A stretch of DNA of 22,842 nt, from NCBI GenBank assembly GCA_964372855.1, contig CAYJRY010000015.1, positions 1 through 22,842 on the forward strand, read 5' to 3'. Position 1 is the stretch's first letter. Each line of letters opens with the position of its first letter. A program made the position numbers and the translations under genes. Positions 6,650-12,959 of this stretch are shown here, piece by piece. This DNA comes from JACOXT01 sp964372855. Its GTDB lineage: Bacteria; Patescibacteriota; Microgenomatia; Levybacterales; UBA12049. The notes beneath the pieces are model-generated. The model saw nothing but the letters and a program-made list of their open reading frames with translations. It had not been told where the DNA came from and ran no database searches.

Positions 6650-7345
6650 ATGCAATTTTTCTTAGGTGTTTTAATAATTAATTTATTTATTTTTTTGTTT
6701 TGCATTTACACGATTTCAAAAGATGACATAATTCTTCTTCGGAAAGATATTTCAATGGAGAAACTTTTTAATTTAGTATTTATTGGAAGTTTTCTCTGTT
6801 TACTCTCGTCTCGTTTTTTTTATGGACTAATCAATTCAAAACTCATACTAAGTAATCCTTTTGTTTTTTTAAATTTTTTCTCTTTCCCAGGACTTTCGTT
6901 GGTTGGGGGAGTTTTAGGGGGGTGCGTACTGTTTTTATACCTTTTTGTTAAGAAAAACAAACAATTACCGCTTGGAAGAATAGCTGATTTTTGTTCAATA
7001 GGAGTACTTATCACATTTCCAGTAGGATACTTAGGATATTTTATGTTTTCCAATAATTTAAGTTTGATAAAAGCAGTTATTCTTATATTCGTTTATACTA
7101 TTTTATTTGCGATTTTTTGGAAAATATTTTTGCCGCAACTAATAAGTGGTAATATCAAGGATGGGACAATAGCTTTTTTATTTCTGATATGCTTTTCAAC
7201 AGTTAGTTTTATCTCAAATATAATAGGGAACTTTAAGGAAATTTTGACTTTGGAAAATATAATATTAATTGGTATGTTTTTAGTTTCAATTGTAGGCTTA
7301 GTTATAAACGAAAAACTTTTTTCAAAATTTAAATTAAAACGCTGA
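6650..7345 (+). CDS. Lgt-like (prolipoprotein diacylglyceryl transferase-related) membrane protein, probably inactive
   Basis: This 231-residue polytopic membrane protein (about seven helices) shows an Lgt-like backbone. SSRFFYGLIN recalls the conserved G-A-R-L-x-Y segment, and FPGLSLVGGVLGG followed by KQLPLGRIADF recalls the S-x-H-G-G-L-x-G motif and the P-x-x-x-x-x-D helix. The catalytic His of the HGG motif is replaced by Val, and the R-I-G-N-F-I-N-G-E signature is replaced by FPVGYLGYFM. Lgt normally attaches diacylglycerol to prolipoprotein cysteines; this protein is unlikely to do so in the standard way. Relationship to Lgt is by pattern only. It sits between the MFS transporter and the pseudouridine synthase genes, one base from the latter. 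Confidence 0.55.
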   Translation: MQFFLGVLIINLFIFLFCIYTISKDDIILLRKDISMEKLFNLVFIGSFLCLLSSRFFYGLINSKLILSNPFVFLNFFSFPGLSLVGGVLGGCVLFLYLFVKKNKQLPLGRIADFCSIGVLITFPVGYLGYFMFSNNLSLIKAVILIFVYTILFAIFWKIFLPQLISGNIKDGTIAFLFLICFSTVSFISNIIGNFKEILTLENIILIGMFLVSIVGLVINEKLFSKFKLKR

Positions 7346-7346
7346 A

Positions 7347-8138
7347 ATGGAAATAAAAATTTTGTACGAAGATAGTGATATTTTGGTTTTAGATAAGCCA
7401 TCAGGAATTGTAGTTAATAGATCTGATACGACGAAAGGGGAGAAGACAGTTCAAGAGTGGGTCGAGGAATATTTGAAAATCCCAAATCCTAAATTCCAAA
7501 TTCCAAATAAATCCAAAAATTCAAATTCAAATATCCAAAACAGTTTCGAATTTCGAGATCCGGATTTCGAATTTTTTAATAGGTCGGGGATTGTGCATAG
7601 GCTTGATAAAGAGACTTCTGGAATTCTTTTGGTTGCTAAAAATCCTCAATCGTTTGAAAATCTGCAAAAACAATTTAAAGAAAGGAAAGTCAATAAAACC
7701 TACATAGCTTTGGTTCACGGAGAACTTGATGTTACTGATGGTAAGATTAATGTGCCAGTTGGGAGGCTTCCTTGGAATAGAAAAAGATTCGGTGTTTTAT
7801 CAGGAGGAAGAGAAGCGATAACAAAGTATAAAGTATTAAGTATTAAGTATTTAGCATTAGCAAAACAAATGCAACCGTTGACGCTTTTGGAGCTGTATCC
7901 TCAGACCGGTAGAACGCATCAGATAAGAGTTCATCTGAAATATATTAATCATCCTATCTTTTCAGATCATTTATACGCAGGAAGAAAAATAGCAAAGATA
8001 GATAGAAATTTATTACCCCGTATATTTCTCCATGCTTCCCAAATAACTTTTTCTCATCCAATTTCAAATAAAGTACTGACAATTAAAAGTGAAATATCGG
8101 CAGACTTAAATCATTTTTTACAAAAATACTTAACTTGA
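7347..8138 (+). CDS. RluA family 23S rRNA/tRNA pseudouridine synthase
   Basis: The 263-residue protein has the catalytic motif GIVHRLDKETSGILLVAKN with nucleophile D87, the DKPSGIVVN opening (16-24), and the RluA C-terminal signature QTGRTHQIRVHL (186-197). RluA enzymes isomerise specific uridines in rRNA or tRNA; there is no separate S4 domain here. Residues about 44-77 are an asparagine-, lysine- and phenylalanine-rich insert encoded by heptamer repeats and a TTCGAATTTCG palindrome. Residues about 160-169 (KYKVLSIKYL) are encoded by another 7-base tandem repeat. Both lie outside the catalytic motifs and keep the frame, so the enzyme is probably functional. The ATG is one base past the Lgt-like stop; there is no ribosome site. 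Confidence 0.93.
   Translation: MEIKILYEDSDILVLDKPSGIVVNRSDTTKGEKTVQEWVEEYLKIPNPKFQIPNKSKNSNSNIQNSFEFRDPDFEFFNRSGIVHRLDKETSGILLVAKNPQSFENLQKQFKERKVNKTYIALVHGELDVTDGKINVPVGRLPWNRKRFGVLSGGREAITKYKVLSIKYLALAKQMQPLTLLELYPQTGRTHQIRVHLKYINHPIFSDHLYAGRKIAKIDRNLLPRIFLHASQITFSHPISNKVLTIKSEISADLNHFLQKYLT
7477..7577. repeat. Heptamer array plus palindromic repeat inserted in RluA gene
   Basis: From 7477 the units AAATCCC, AAATCCT, AAATTCC, AAATTCC run in tandem with 7-base period. They continue into AAATAAATCC and AT-rich AAATTC-type sequence, then into a TTTCGAATTTCG / CGGATTTCGAATTT palindromic part. The same type of sequence fills the pyrB-carA spacer. About 34 codons are added between the conserved N-terminal strands and the catalytic motif. 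Confidence 0.7.
7823..7850. repeat. 7-base tandem repeat (AAAGTAT/TAAGTAT x4) in RluA gene
   Basis: Four units AAAGTAT, AAAGTAT, TAAGTAT, TAAGTAT, then a partial TTAGCAT, encode KYKVLSIKYLALA. The unit is one base different from the GAAGTAT repeat in pyrC. Confidence 0.7.
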
Positions 8139-8198
8139 TTCTTCAAAATTTTGTTGCTAACATTTGTTAATATATCTAAATTCAGGAGGTGAGAAAAT

Positions 8199-8342
8199 AT
8201 GGGAGTATATGGAGGTTTTTATAAAGGCGAAAAGAAGAAAAAGAAAAAAGATTTAAAGAAAAATATTCCTGTAACTACAGGTTTGGGTGCGCCAACTATT
8301 AAAATGCCTGAGATAATCTCTAAGAAAGATAAAAACTTCTAA
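8199..8342 (+). CDS. Small lysine-rich protein, unknown
   Basis: A 47-codon frame (opening MGVYGGFYKGEKKKKKKDLK) is preceded by AGGAGGTG (8184-8191), the strongest Shine-Dalgarno sequence in the window, at ideal spacing. The product has a GVYGGFYKG head, a run of six lysines and a C-terminal half with APTIKMPEII. It lacks membrane segments and cysteines. The strong basic charge suggests nucleic acid, ribosome or acidic-surface binding, but no family is recognised. The stop lies 17 bases before the ATG of the LytR_C-domain gene, so the two are likely co-transcribed. That the gene is real is supported by the ribosome site and by its filling an otherwise empty gap. Confidence 0.65.
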   Translation: MGVYGGFYKGEKKKKKKDLKKNIPVTTGLGAPTIKMPEIISKKDKNF

Positions 8343-8359
8343 AATTGAGATTCCTGCCC

Positions 8360-9151
8360 ATGAGAAAAAAAACAGGTTTAAAGAAGAAAAGTAATACATA
8401 TTATGCGTTTATATTTGCAAGCATTGTATTATTTCTTATATTAGTATCATTAATTTCAAAAGTTCTTATTGTTGTGCGTGGCAGCGTGTATGATGCGAAC
8501 CAAAGATTTAATATGGCTATATTTAATAATCAAAGTACAAAAATATTGTCATTATCTTCTAATTCAAAAACAGCGTCCATATTGAATTTGGGGGAGAAGT
8601 TAGATATTAAATCATTAAGTAACTATTTGGCGATACCAATAGATGCAACAATAAAGAGTGACTTTTTAGATACAAATCAAGAAGTTGATAATTTATTTTT
8701 TCAAATGGCTCTAAATTATTCAAAAATTGAAACGAAAATGACAATTGTAGATTTGGTAAGGATTTTTATTTTGTTGAAAAATATACCTGAAAAAAATATA
8801 GCTGAAGATAATATAACATTTGGAATGAACGAAAGTATGATAGATAATATTGTAAGTCAACTTTTTAAGGACGAGAAAATTCAAAAGGATCAGAAAACAA
8901 TACAAATTATTAATGGTACAAATATTTCTGGCCTTGGTAATAAATTAGCAAGACTTATTACAAATATAGGTGGGGATGTGATACTAGTTGCAACATCTGA
9001 GAAAGTTGAAAAAAAATCATTAATTTATTATATTGGGGAACAAAGTTATACCGTAGGAAGGTTGGCTGAGATCTTAAATTTTAATTTAGTGAATTCTTCA
9101 AATCTAGGCATTGCAGATGTTACTATAATAATAGGGGAGGATAGTATATGA
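8360..9151 (+). CDS. Membrane-anchored protein with C-terminal LytR_C domain
   Basis: From ATG 8360 the product is 263 residues (a TTG at 8345 in the same frame would add five). A basic start (MRKKTGLKKK) precedes one transmembrane helix (about 14-38). A middle region without a recognised domain follows. The C-terminal domain (about 180-255) opens with IQIINGTNISGLGNKLARLI and ends with AEILNFNL then ADVTIIIGEDS, matching the LytR_C pattern (V-x-N-x-T-x-x-x-G-L-A). This domain usually follows an LCP phosphotransferase domain in cell-wall polymer attachment enzymes; no LCP domain is present here, so it is probably an extracellular accessory or scaffold. The stop overlaps the next start as ATGA. 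Confidence 0.8.
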   Translation: MRKKTGLKKKSNTYYAFIFASIVLFLILVSLISKVLIVVRGSVYDANQRFNMAIFNNQSTKILSLSSNSKTASILNLGEKLDIKSLSNYLAIPIDATIKSDFLDTNQEVDNLFFQMALNYSKIETKMTIVDLVRIFILLKNIPEKNIAEDNITFGMNESMIDNIVSQLFKDEKIQKDQKTIQIINGTNISGLGNKLARLITNIGGDVILVATSEKVEKKSLIYYIGEQSYTVGRLAEILNFNLVNSSNLGIADVTIIIGEDSI

Positions 9152-9312
9152 GTATTTGGTTTGTTGTAGTAGTAATTGCTATAATATCATTTATTCTGTC
9201 CCTAATTTCTCTTAGAAATTTAAAAAATAAAGCTCACCTTGATGAAGTCAAGAAAAAATTAGATAAAGGACGAGTTATATTTCAGGACACTTCTTCCTCA
9301 TCCAAATCTTGA
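9148..9312 (+). CDS. Small single-pass membrane protein, unknown
   Basis: A 54-codon frame begins at an ATG overlapping the LytR_C gene's TGA, with GGGGAGG 7 bases upstream. The product has one transmembrane helix (about 3-22, WFVVVVIAIISFILSLISL) and a charged tail LDEVKKKLDKGRVIFQD followed by a serine-rich end. The layout (operon overlap, good ribosome site, clear membrane segment) supports a real gene. Its last 31 bases overlap the convergent TPR gene. No family is recognised. Likely partner: the LytR_C-domain protein. Confidence 0.65.
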   Translation: MSIWFVVVVIAIISFILSLISLRNLKNKAHLDEVKKKLDKGRVIFQDTSSSSKS

Positions 9313-10001
9313 CCCTTAAACTTATAGCCAACTTTTTTATAATTTTTCATATTTTGATTATTATTTGATAAATTCAGGTTCTGATCTTGTAATGAGAGAA
9401 AAGAGGGATGATCTTTGTAACGGGTCGCCCTTTTAATCTCTTTAATGAAGATCATTACATTGTGTTCATTTACAGATTTGATATACGCATCATATTGATT
9501 ACCGCCTTTAATAAGCTTGATAAGCCTTTTTCCAATGTCGTCTGGCAACATACCCAAATATTCTTTATTTAGATTTTGTACAAAAATTCTAGAGCGTTTT
9601 ATTGAAATCGTCACATTTTGGCCACTGGTCAGTAAAGCGATGATTTTTATCGGCGCAAGATTGACTAGAGAAATTATTTTTGTTTTCCCACTTTCTTCTA
9701 TAAAAGAATTATTAACGTAATTAAGGCTTCCTTGCCCATTTTTTATTATTTTTCTATAACTTAAGTCTGATAATTTTTTTATATTTCTAATAGCAATTGT
9801 ATTTAATGTGTCTAGCTTTAATACTTTTCTGTACGTTGCTTTTGCTTCCTGAATACGGCCCAATGCTACAAAAGCATAAGCAAGTCTATTAAGAGCATCG
9901 ATATTTTGAGGATCTTGCCTAAGAAGGCTTTTATTCAGGTGTGTTGCGTGCTGCCAATCTCCCAAAAGCATTGCTTGGATTGCTTGGTCTTTGAGTGTCA
10001 T
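9282..10001 (-). CDS. TPR-repeat protein with C-terminal beta domain
   Basis: The 239-residue protein begins with two to three TPR-like helical pairs (residues 3-80: LGDWQHATHLNKSLLRQDP, then LNRLAYAFVALGRIQEAKAT and KVLKLDTLNTIAIRNIK). A beta-rich region (about 110-195) follows, including NVTISIKRSRIFVQNLNKEYLGMLPDDIG and NVMIFIKEIKR, which loosely resembles a HIRAN-type fold. The tail (about 200-239) is polar and asparagine-rich. There is no signal peptide or membrane segment, so it should be cytosolic and likely mediates protein binding. It has its own strong promoter with a leader of about 18 bases but no Shine-Dalgarno sequence. The HIRAN comparison is tentative. Confidence 0.75.
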   Translation of the reverse strand: MTLKDQAIQAMLLGDWQHATHLNKSLLRQDPQNIDALNRLAYAFVALGRIQEAKATYRKVLKLDTLNTIAIRNIKKLSDLSYRKIIKNGQGSLNYVNNSFIEESGKTKIISLVNLAPIKIIALLTSGQNVTISIKRSRIFVQNLNKEYLGMLPDDIGKRLIKLIKGGNQYDAYIKSVNEHNVMIFIKEIKRATRYKDHPSFLSLQDQNLNLSNNNQNMKNYKKVGYKFKGQDLDEEEVS

Positions 10002-10026
10002 TTATGGGTGTAAACAACAAGTCAAA

Positions 10027-10055
10027 ATTATAATATACTTTCTTGCAAAAGTCAA
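10027..10055 (-). promoter_or_regulatory. Strong promoter of the TPR gene
   Basis: On the minus strand TTGACT (10055-10050), a 17-base spacer and a perfect TATAAT (10032-10027) precede the ATG at 10001 by 25 bases. It overlaps the divergent yebC promoter, so the two could interfere. Confidence 0.65.
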
Positions 10056-10072
10056 TAAAGAAACTATATAAT
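10043..10072 (+). promoter_or_regulatory. Promoter of the leader ORF/yebC unit
   Basis: TTGCAA (10043-10048) and a perfect TATAAT (10067-10072) are separated by 18 bases. The predicted transcription start is at or within two bases of the leader ATG at 10081. Confidence 0.6.
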
Positions 10073-10080
10073 TGAGACTT

Positions 10081-10131
10081 ATGACCCGTTCAATTGACAC
10101 TCAGGGTCATAGTGAGGAATTCGAACTATGA
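10081..10131 (+). promoter_or_regulatory. Leaderless 16-codon leader ORF with hairpin, upstream of yebC
   Basis: The ATG at 10081 opens MTRSIDTQGHSEEFEL, with TGA overlapping the yebC start as ATGA. ATGACCC (10081-10087) and GGGTCAT (10104-10110) form a perfect 7-pair stem around a 16-base loop. GAGGA follows within the frame, 9 bases before the yebC ATG. Compared with the copy at 4375, the stem differs at its inner pairs on both sides (ACCC/GGGT against ACA/TGT), so pairing is preserved. The loop TTCAA and the GAAC before the main start are conserved. The peptides are dissimilar past residue 4, so RNA structure and coupling seem to matter more than the peptide. Confidence 0.6.
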
Positions 10132-10856
10132 GTGGACATTCAAAATGGGCAACAATAAAACGCCAAAAAGGTGTTGCAGATATCAAAAGAGGAATGGCTT
10201 TTACAAAATTATCAAACGCAATCACAATTGCTGTTAAAAGAGGGGGAGGAATTACGGATATAAACAATAATTTTCGTCTTCGACTTGCTGTTGAACAGGC
10301 CAAAACCCACAATATGCCAAAGGAAAATATTGAACGAGCAATACAAAAAGCCATTGGTGTGGGAGAAAAAGAGGTGCAAGAAGTAGTTTATGAAGGATTT
10401 GCGCCAGAGGGAGTAAGTGTAATTATCGAGGCTGCTTCGGATAATCCTCAAAGGACTACAAGTGAGATAAAAAGTATATTCAACAAAGAAGGAGGAAGTT
10501 TTGGGCAGCCAGGATCGGTTTCATACCAATTTGAGCAAAAAGGCGAAATAGTTGTTGAACGAGGTGATAAGTCAGTAAATGAGCTTTTGGAAATGGTTCT
10601 TGATACTCAGGTAGAAGATATTGATGAAGAAGATAATAAAATTATTCTAACTACGTCGCCATCTCTTCTATCAGAAGTTCGAAAAAGTCTGCTGAATAAA
10701 GGCCTAAAGATAATTAGCGATCAGATTACTAGAAAACCAATTACATTTGTTTCGATTGACAATAAAGAAAAAAAGGATCGGATAAAGAATTTCCTCAAAA
10801 GAATAGAGAATTTAGATGATGTTCAAAAAATTTATTCAAATATTAAGGAAAGTTAG
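10128..10856 (+). CDS. yebC: YebC/PmpR family regulatory or translation factor
   Basis: The 242-residue protein is full length. The signature opening MSGHSKWATIKRQKGVADIK, the NMPKENIERAIQKA segment, and EVVYEGFAPEGVSVIIEA with the later DNPQRTTSEIKSIFNKEGGS are all standard for the family. These proteins were described as transcriptional regulators; newer work links members to translation through difficult peptide sequences (e.g. proline stretches) on the ribosome. It follows the 16-codon leader, with which its start overlaps, and has an internal-leader GAGGA site. The next gene starts inside its last 41 bases. Confidence 0.96.
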   Translation: MSGHSKWATIKRQKGVADIKRGMAFTKLSNAITIAVKRGGGITDINNNFRLRLAVEQAKTHNMPKENIERAIQKAIGVGEKEVQEVVYEGFAPEGVSVIIEAASDNPQRTTSEIKSIFNKEGGSFGQPGSVSYQFEQKGEIVVERGDKSVNELLEMVLDTQVEDIDEEDNKIILTTSPSLLSEVRKSLLNKGLKIISDQITRKPITFVSIDNKEKKDRIKNFLKRIENLDDVQKIYSNIKES

Positions 10857-11652
10857 AATTACCAAAAGAAAACGTCTAATTTTTTTTATCTCAAAAAGAC
10901 AAAAATTCATTATAGGTGTGATATTTTTGTCAATTATACTTTTTTCTCTAGAGCAAGTCTTCGGGAAATCTGGCGTATATATAGCATTTGTTCTTTCTAT
11001 TCTAACTGACTTATTTGTTTTTTGGGCGATAAGAAGGGATTTAAAAAATAATTTTTATCCACAAGTTTTTATTTTACCTTTTCTCTATAGCCTTGCATGC
11101 GCATTATTCTATTTTCTAGTTCCAGCACGATTCATAACAAGAATAGCTATGACAACTTTTTATGCAATTGGACTTTATTCTTTATTTTTAAGCGTAAATA
11201 TTTTTATTGTATCATCCTTTAGAACAATTGCTTTACTATCGTCCGCAAGAACAGTTTCTTTTGTTATAACTTTAGTTTCCTATTTTTTCTTATCAAACGT
11301 AGTTTTTTCCCTTCGACTAAACGTACTTATAACATTGGCTTTGATTTTCTGTTTTACCTTTGCACTTGTTTTATATTCACTTTGGACTCATACATTAGAT
11401 AGCAATCTCTTCTTAAAATTAAATTGGCTCTTATTGTTGTCGATTGCTTTAGTTGAAGTAAGTTTGGTATTATGGTTTTGGCCATCGTCTCCGACAATTG
11501 TTGCTCTTTTCTTAACAGGAATGTATTATATTTTTATAGGACTATCCCAAAATTGGATAGATAGAAGACTTTTTAAATCTGTAATGTGGGAATATGTATG
11601 GGTCGCTGTAATAGTTTTAATTGTTTTTTTAACATTTAGCTTGCGATCATAA
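10816..11652 (+). CDS. Polytopic membrane protein, unknown
   Basis: The 278-residue product has a strongly basic N-terminal tail (about 1-28, with RKVRITKRKR) followed by seven to eight hydrophobic helices (from about residue 30 to 275) and short loops. A WPSSPTIVALFLTGMYYIFIG segment near residue 225 is distinctive. It resembles conserved membrane proteins of unknown function seen in Microgenomates-type genomes (possibly the DUF5656 group), but this is only an impression. It starts at tandem ATGs 41 bases before the yebC stop, a long overlap. No later start is convincing, because the first helix would be lost. The yebC pairing implies shared transcription. Confidence 0.65.
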   Translation: MMFKKFIQILRKVRITKRKRLIFFISKRQKFIIGVIFLSIILFSLEQVFGKSGVYIAFVLSILTDLFVFWAIRRDLKNNFYPQVFILPFLYSLACALFYFLVPARFITRIAMTTFYAIGLYSLFLSVNIFIVSSFRTIALLSSARTVSFVITLVSYFFLSNVVFSLRLNVLITLALIFCFTFALVLYSLWTHTLDSNLFLKLNWLLLLSIALVEVSLVLWFWPSSPTIVALFLTGMYYIFIGLSQNWIDRRLFKSVMWEYVWVAVIVLIVFLTFSLRS

Positions 11653-11790
11653 TAATAAATAAGTGTGTTTAGTAGAGGAGAGGGGAGAGTGCTAAAATAA
11701 GGCTCTATGCGTTAGAGCAAATGATATAGTTTGATATATCGAATGAATAATATTATAGGACTTTTTTAATAGATTTCTTCCTTGCATGAA

Positions 11791-11799
11791 TGTGGATAA
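11791..11799 (-). promoter_or_regulatory. DnaA-box-like sequence
   Basis: The minus strand reads TTATCCACA, the consensus DnaA box. It is the only exact copy in this intergenic region. Two TTTTCACG words follow within 40 bases. One box is weak evidence for an origin. Confidence 0.3.
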
Positions 11800-12283
11800 C
11801 TATTAATTTTCACGGATTATGATAATAGTTTTCACGAAGATAATATACCCTGGAGGAGATAGTCTGTCTTATTCTTGTTTTTAGCCCTTACATTTCTGTT
11901 GGAATACGACTTAAAGCGCGAATAATCGTTGGAATTAAGAAACAGCATTTACTCTCCGACAGATATAAATAGCAACTGCTTCTAAAGAAAAAAATACGAA
12001 AGGAAATTTTAAATGAATTTGAGGCTAAAATATTGATTTTAGATTGATAAATCAAGCTAAACAACGATATGTACTGTACCGAAGAGAAGAGAGAGTGATT
12101 ATAGGTTGAGATAAATGATATTCGATTCAATATATATAGTATATCAATAATAAATAAAATATTTATTAAGATCAAAGCCATTATTCTCCGGGATGTTAAA
12201 TGATTTTTCGGGAAATAAAGAAATAAGGGAAATATGTAATTATGTCGTACAATAATACTTTTACGACGTAATTTCGAATGAAT

Positions 12284-12305
12284 GGCTGGAGAAGGCCTTT
12301 TTTTT
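12284..12305 (+). terminator. Weak terminator-like hairpin with T tract
   Basis: GGCT-GGAGAA-GGCC followed by eight T residues. The stem has only four pairs including one G-U, so it is a marginal candidate. If real, it would end a plus-strand transcript from the intergenic region. Confidence 0.3.
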
Positions 12306-12435
12306 CTTCATAATCATAAAATATTAATTTTTAAATTTAATTTATTTAATAAGGAACTCTCTTTTTGACTTATATTATTCCTTTTAACAATTATAGTTCA
12401 TTCCCCTACTATAGGTTCACCAGCTTCAGATTAAC

Positions 12436-12465
12436 TTGAACACTTCTCCAAAAATTTTGTAAAAT
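12436..12465 (+). promoter_or_regulatory. Promoter of the winged-helix gene
   Basis: TTGAAC (12436-12441), an 18-base spacer and TAAAAT (12460-12465) lie so that transcription would begin about four bases before the ATG at 12476, making a GAGGAG beside the start mostly untranscribed. Confidence 0.5.
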
Positions 12466-12475
12466 AGAGGAGTGT

Positions 12476-12958
12476 ATGGTATATGAAATAGAAAGACTTG
12501 CAAATAAGTTTGATCAGAATGGTCTACGTAATGCAGCTGAGCGCACGCGACAATTCAGTCAACAATTGAAAAAAGAAGGACTAATTCCAGAAGCACTTGA
12601 GACAGATGTTTTTAAAGAGGATCTTGAACATGGTCGTGTATTCGAACATCATAAATTCTTATTCTATCCTGATAGGAGTATTGTTATAGTAAATGGGATC
12701 GAAGAAGAAAGAAATTTGACTCCTAAGTTAAATCAGCTTTTGCAGACTTTTGTTCTGAGGCCAAACATTATTCATTCGGAATCTCAACTGATGAAAAATG
12801 TTTGGGGTAGCGAGCAATATTCTAGGAAAATTATAACTACTGCCATTAAGAGATTGAGAAGTATACTGGAATCTGATCCGCATAAACCAGAAATTATTAT
12901 CAATGTATTTGGTCATGGATATTATCTTAAGCATGGAAACAGATCATCTTTAGAATAA
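12476..12958 (+). CDS. OmpR/PhoB-type winged-helix DNA-binding protein without receiver domain
   Basis: The 160-residue protein has a helical N-terminal region (1-45) with NAAERTRQFSQQLKKEGLIP, a beta-rich bridge (about 55-80, HHKFLFYPDRSIVIVNG), and a C-terminal winged helix (about 80-152). The winged helix shows LTPKLNQLLQTFVLRPN, SESQLMKNVWGS, IITTAIKRLRSILESDP and the wing INVFGHGYYL, which match the Trans_reg_C fold (helix LT..E..LL, recognition helix V..HI..LR.KL, wing I.TV.G.GY.L). There is no phosphoacceptor receiver domain, so activity is probably not controlled by a standard histidine kinase. Targets are unknown; it lies beside the unexplained intergenic region and might act there. 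Converges on the GH18-like gene with one base between stops. Confidence 0.82.
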   Translation: MVYEIERLANKFDQNGLRNAAERTRQFSQQLKKEGLIPEALETDVFKEDLEHGRVFEHHKFLFYPDRSIVIVNGIEEERNLTPKLNQLLQTFVLRPNIIHSESQLMKNVWGSEQYSRKIITTAIKRLRSILESDPHKPEIIINVFGHGYYLKHGNRSSLE

Positions 12959-12959
12959 T

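Larger units (their letters stand above)
11653..12435. other. 783-base intergenic region without a recognisable gene
   Basis: No credible coding frame is seen on either strand. Structural details: hairpin GCTCTA-TGCGT-TAGAGC (11702-11718); inverted repeat GATATA-6-TATATC (11723-11740); a perfect DnaA-box sequence TGTGGATAA (11791-11799); two TTTTCACG words 22 bases apart (11807, 11829) within a longer imperfect direct repeat; inverted repeat GTCGTA / TACGAC (12244-12268); and a weak terminator-like hairpin (12284-12305). Purine-rich GAGGAGAGGGGAGAGTG (11675-11691) is echoed by GAAGAGAAGAGAGAGTG (12081-12097), each followed by AAATGATAT. It might contain a structured RNA or a replication-related site; I recognise no RNase P, tmRNA, SRP or 6S signature. 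Confidence 0.4.

Noticed and set aside
7477..7577. CRISPR array or phage attachment site
   Set aside because: Units are 7 bases, contiguous without spacers, and inside a reading frame.
11791..11836. Chromosome replication origin
   Set aside because: Only one exact DnaA box, no dnaA, dnaN or other origin genes nearby; kept only as a possible site.
11888..12181. 97-codon open frame on the minus strand
   Set aside because: Composition is that of random AT-rich sequence (Ile/Ser/Phe/Tyr), with no ribosome site, promoter or recognisable pattern.
11653..12475. RNase P RNA, tmRNA, SRP RNA or 6S RNA
   Set aside because: None of the conserved core sequences of these RNAs could be found on either strand.
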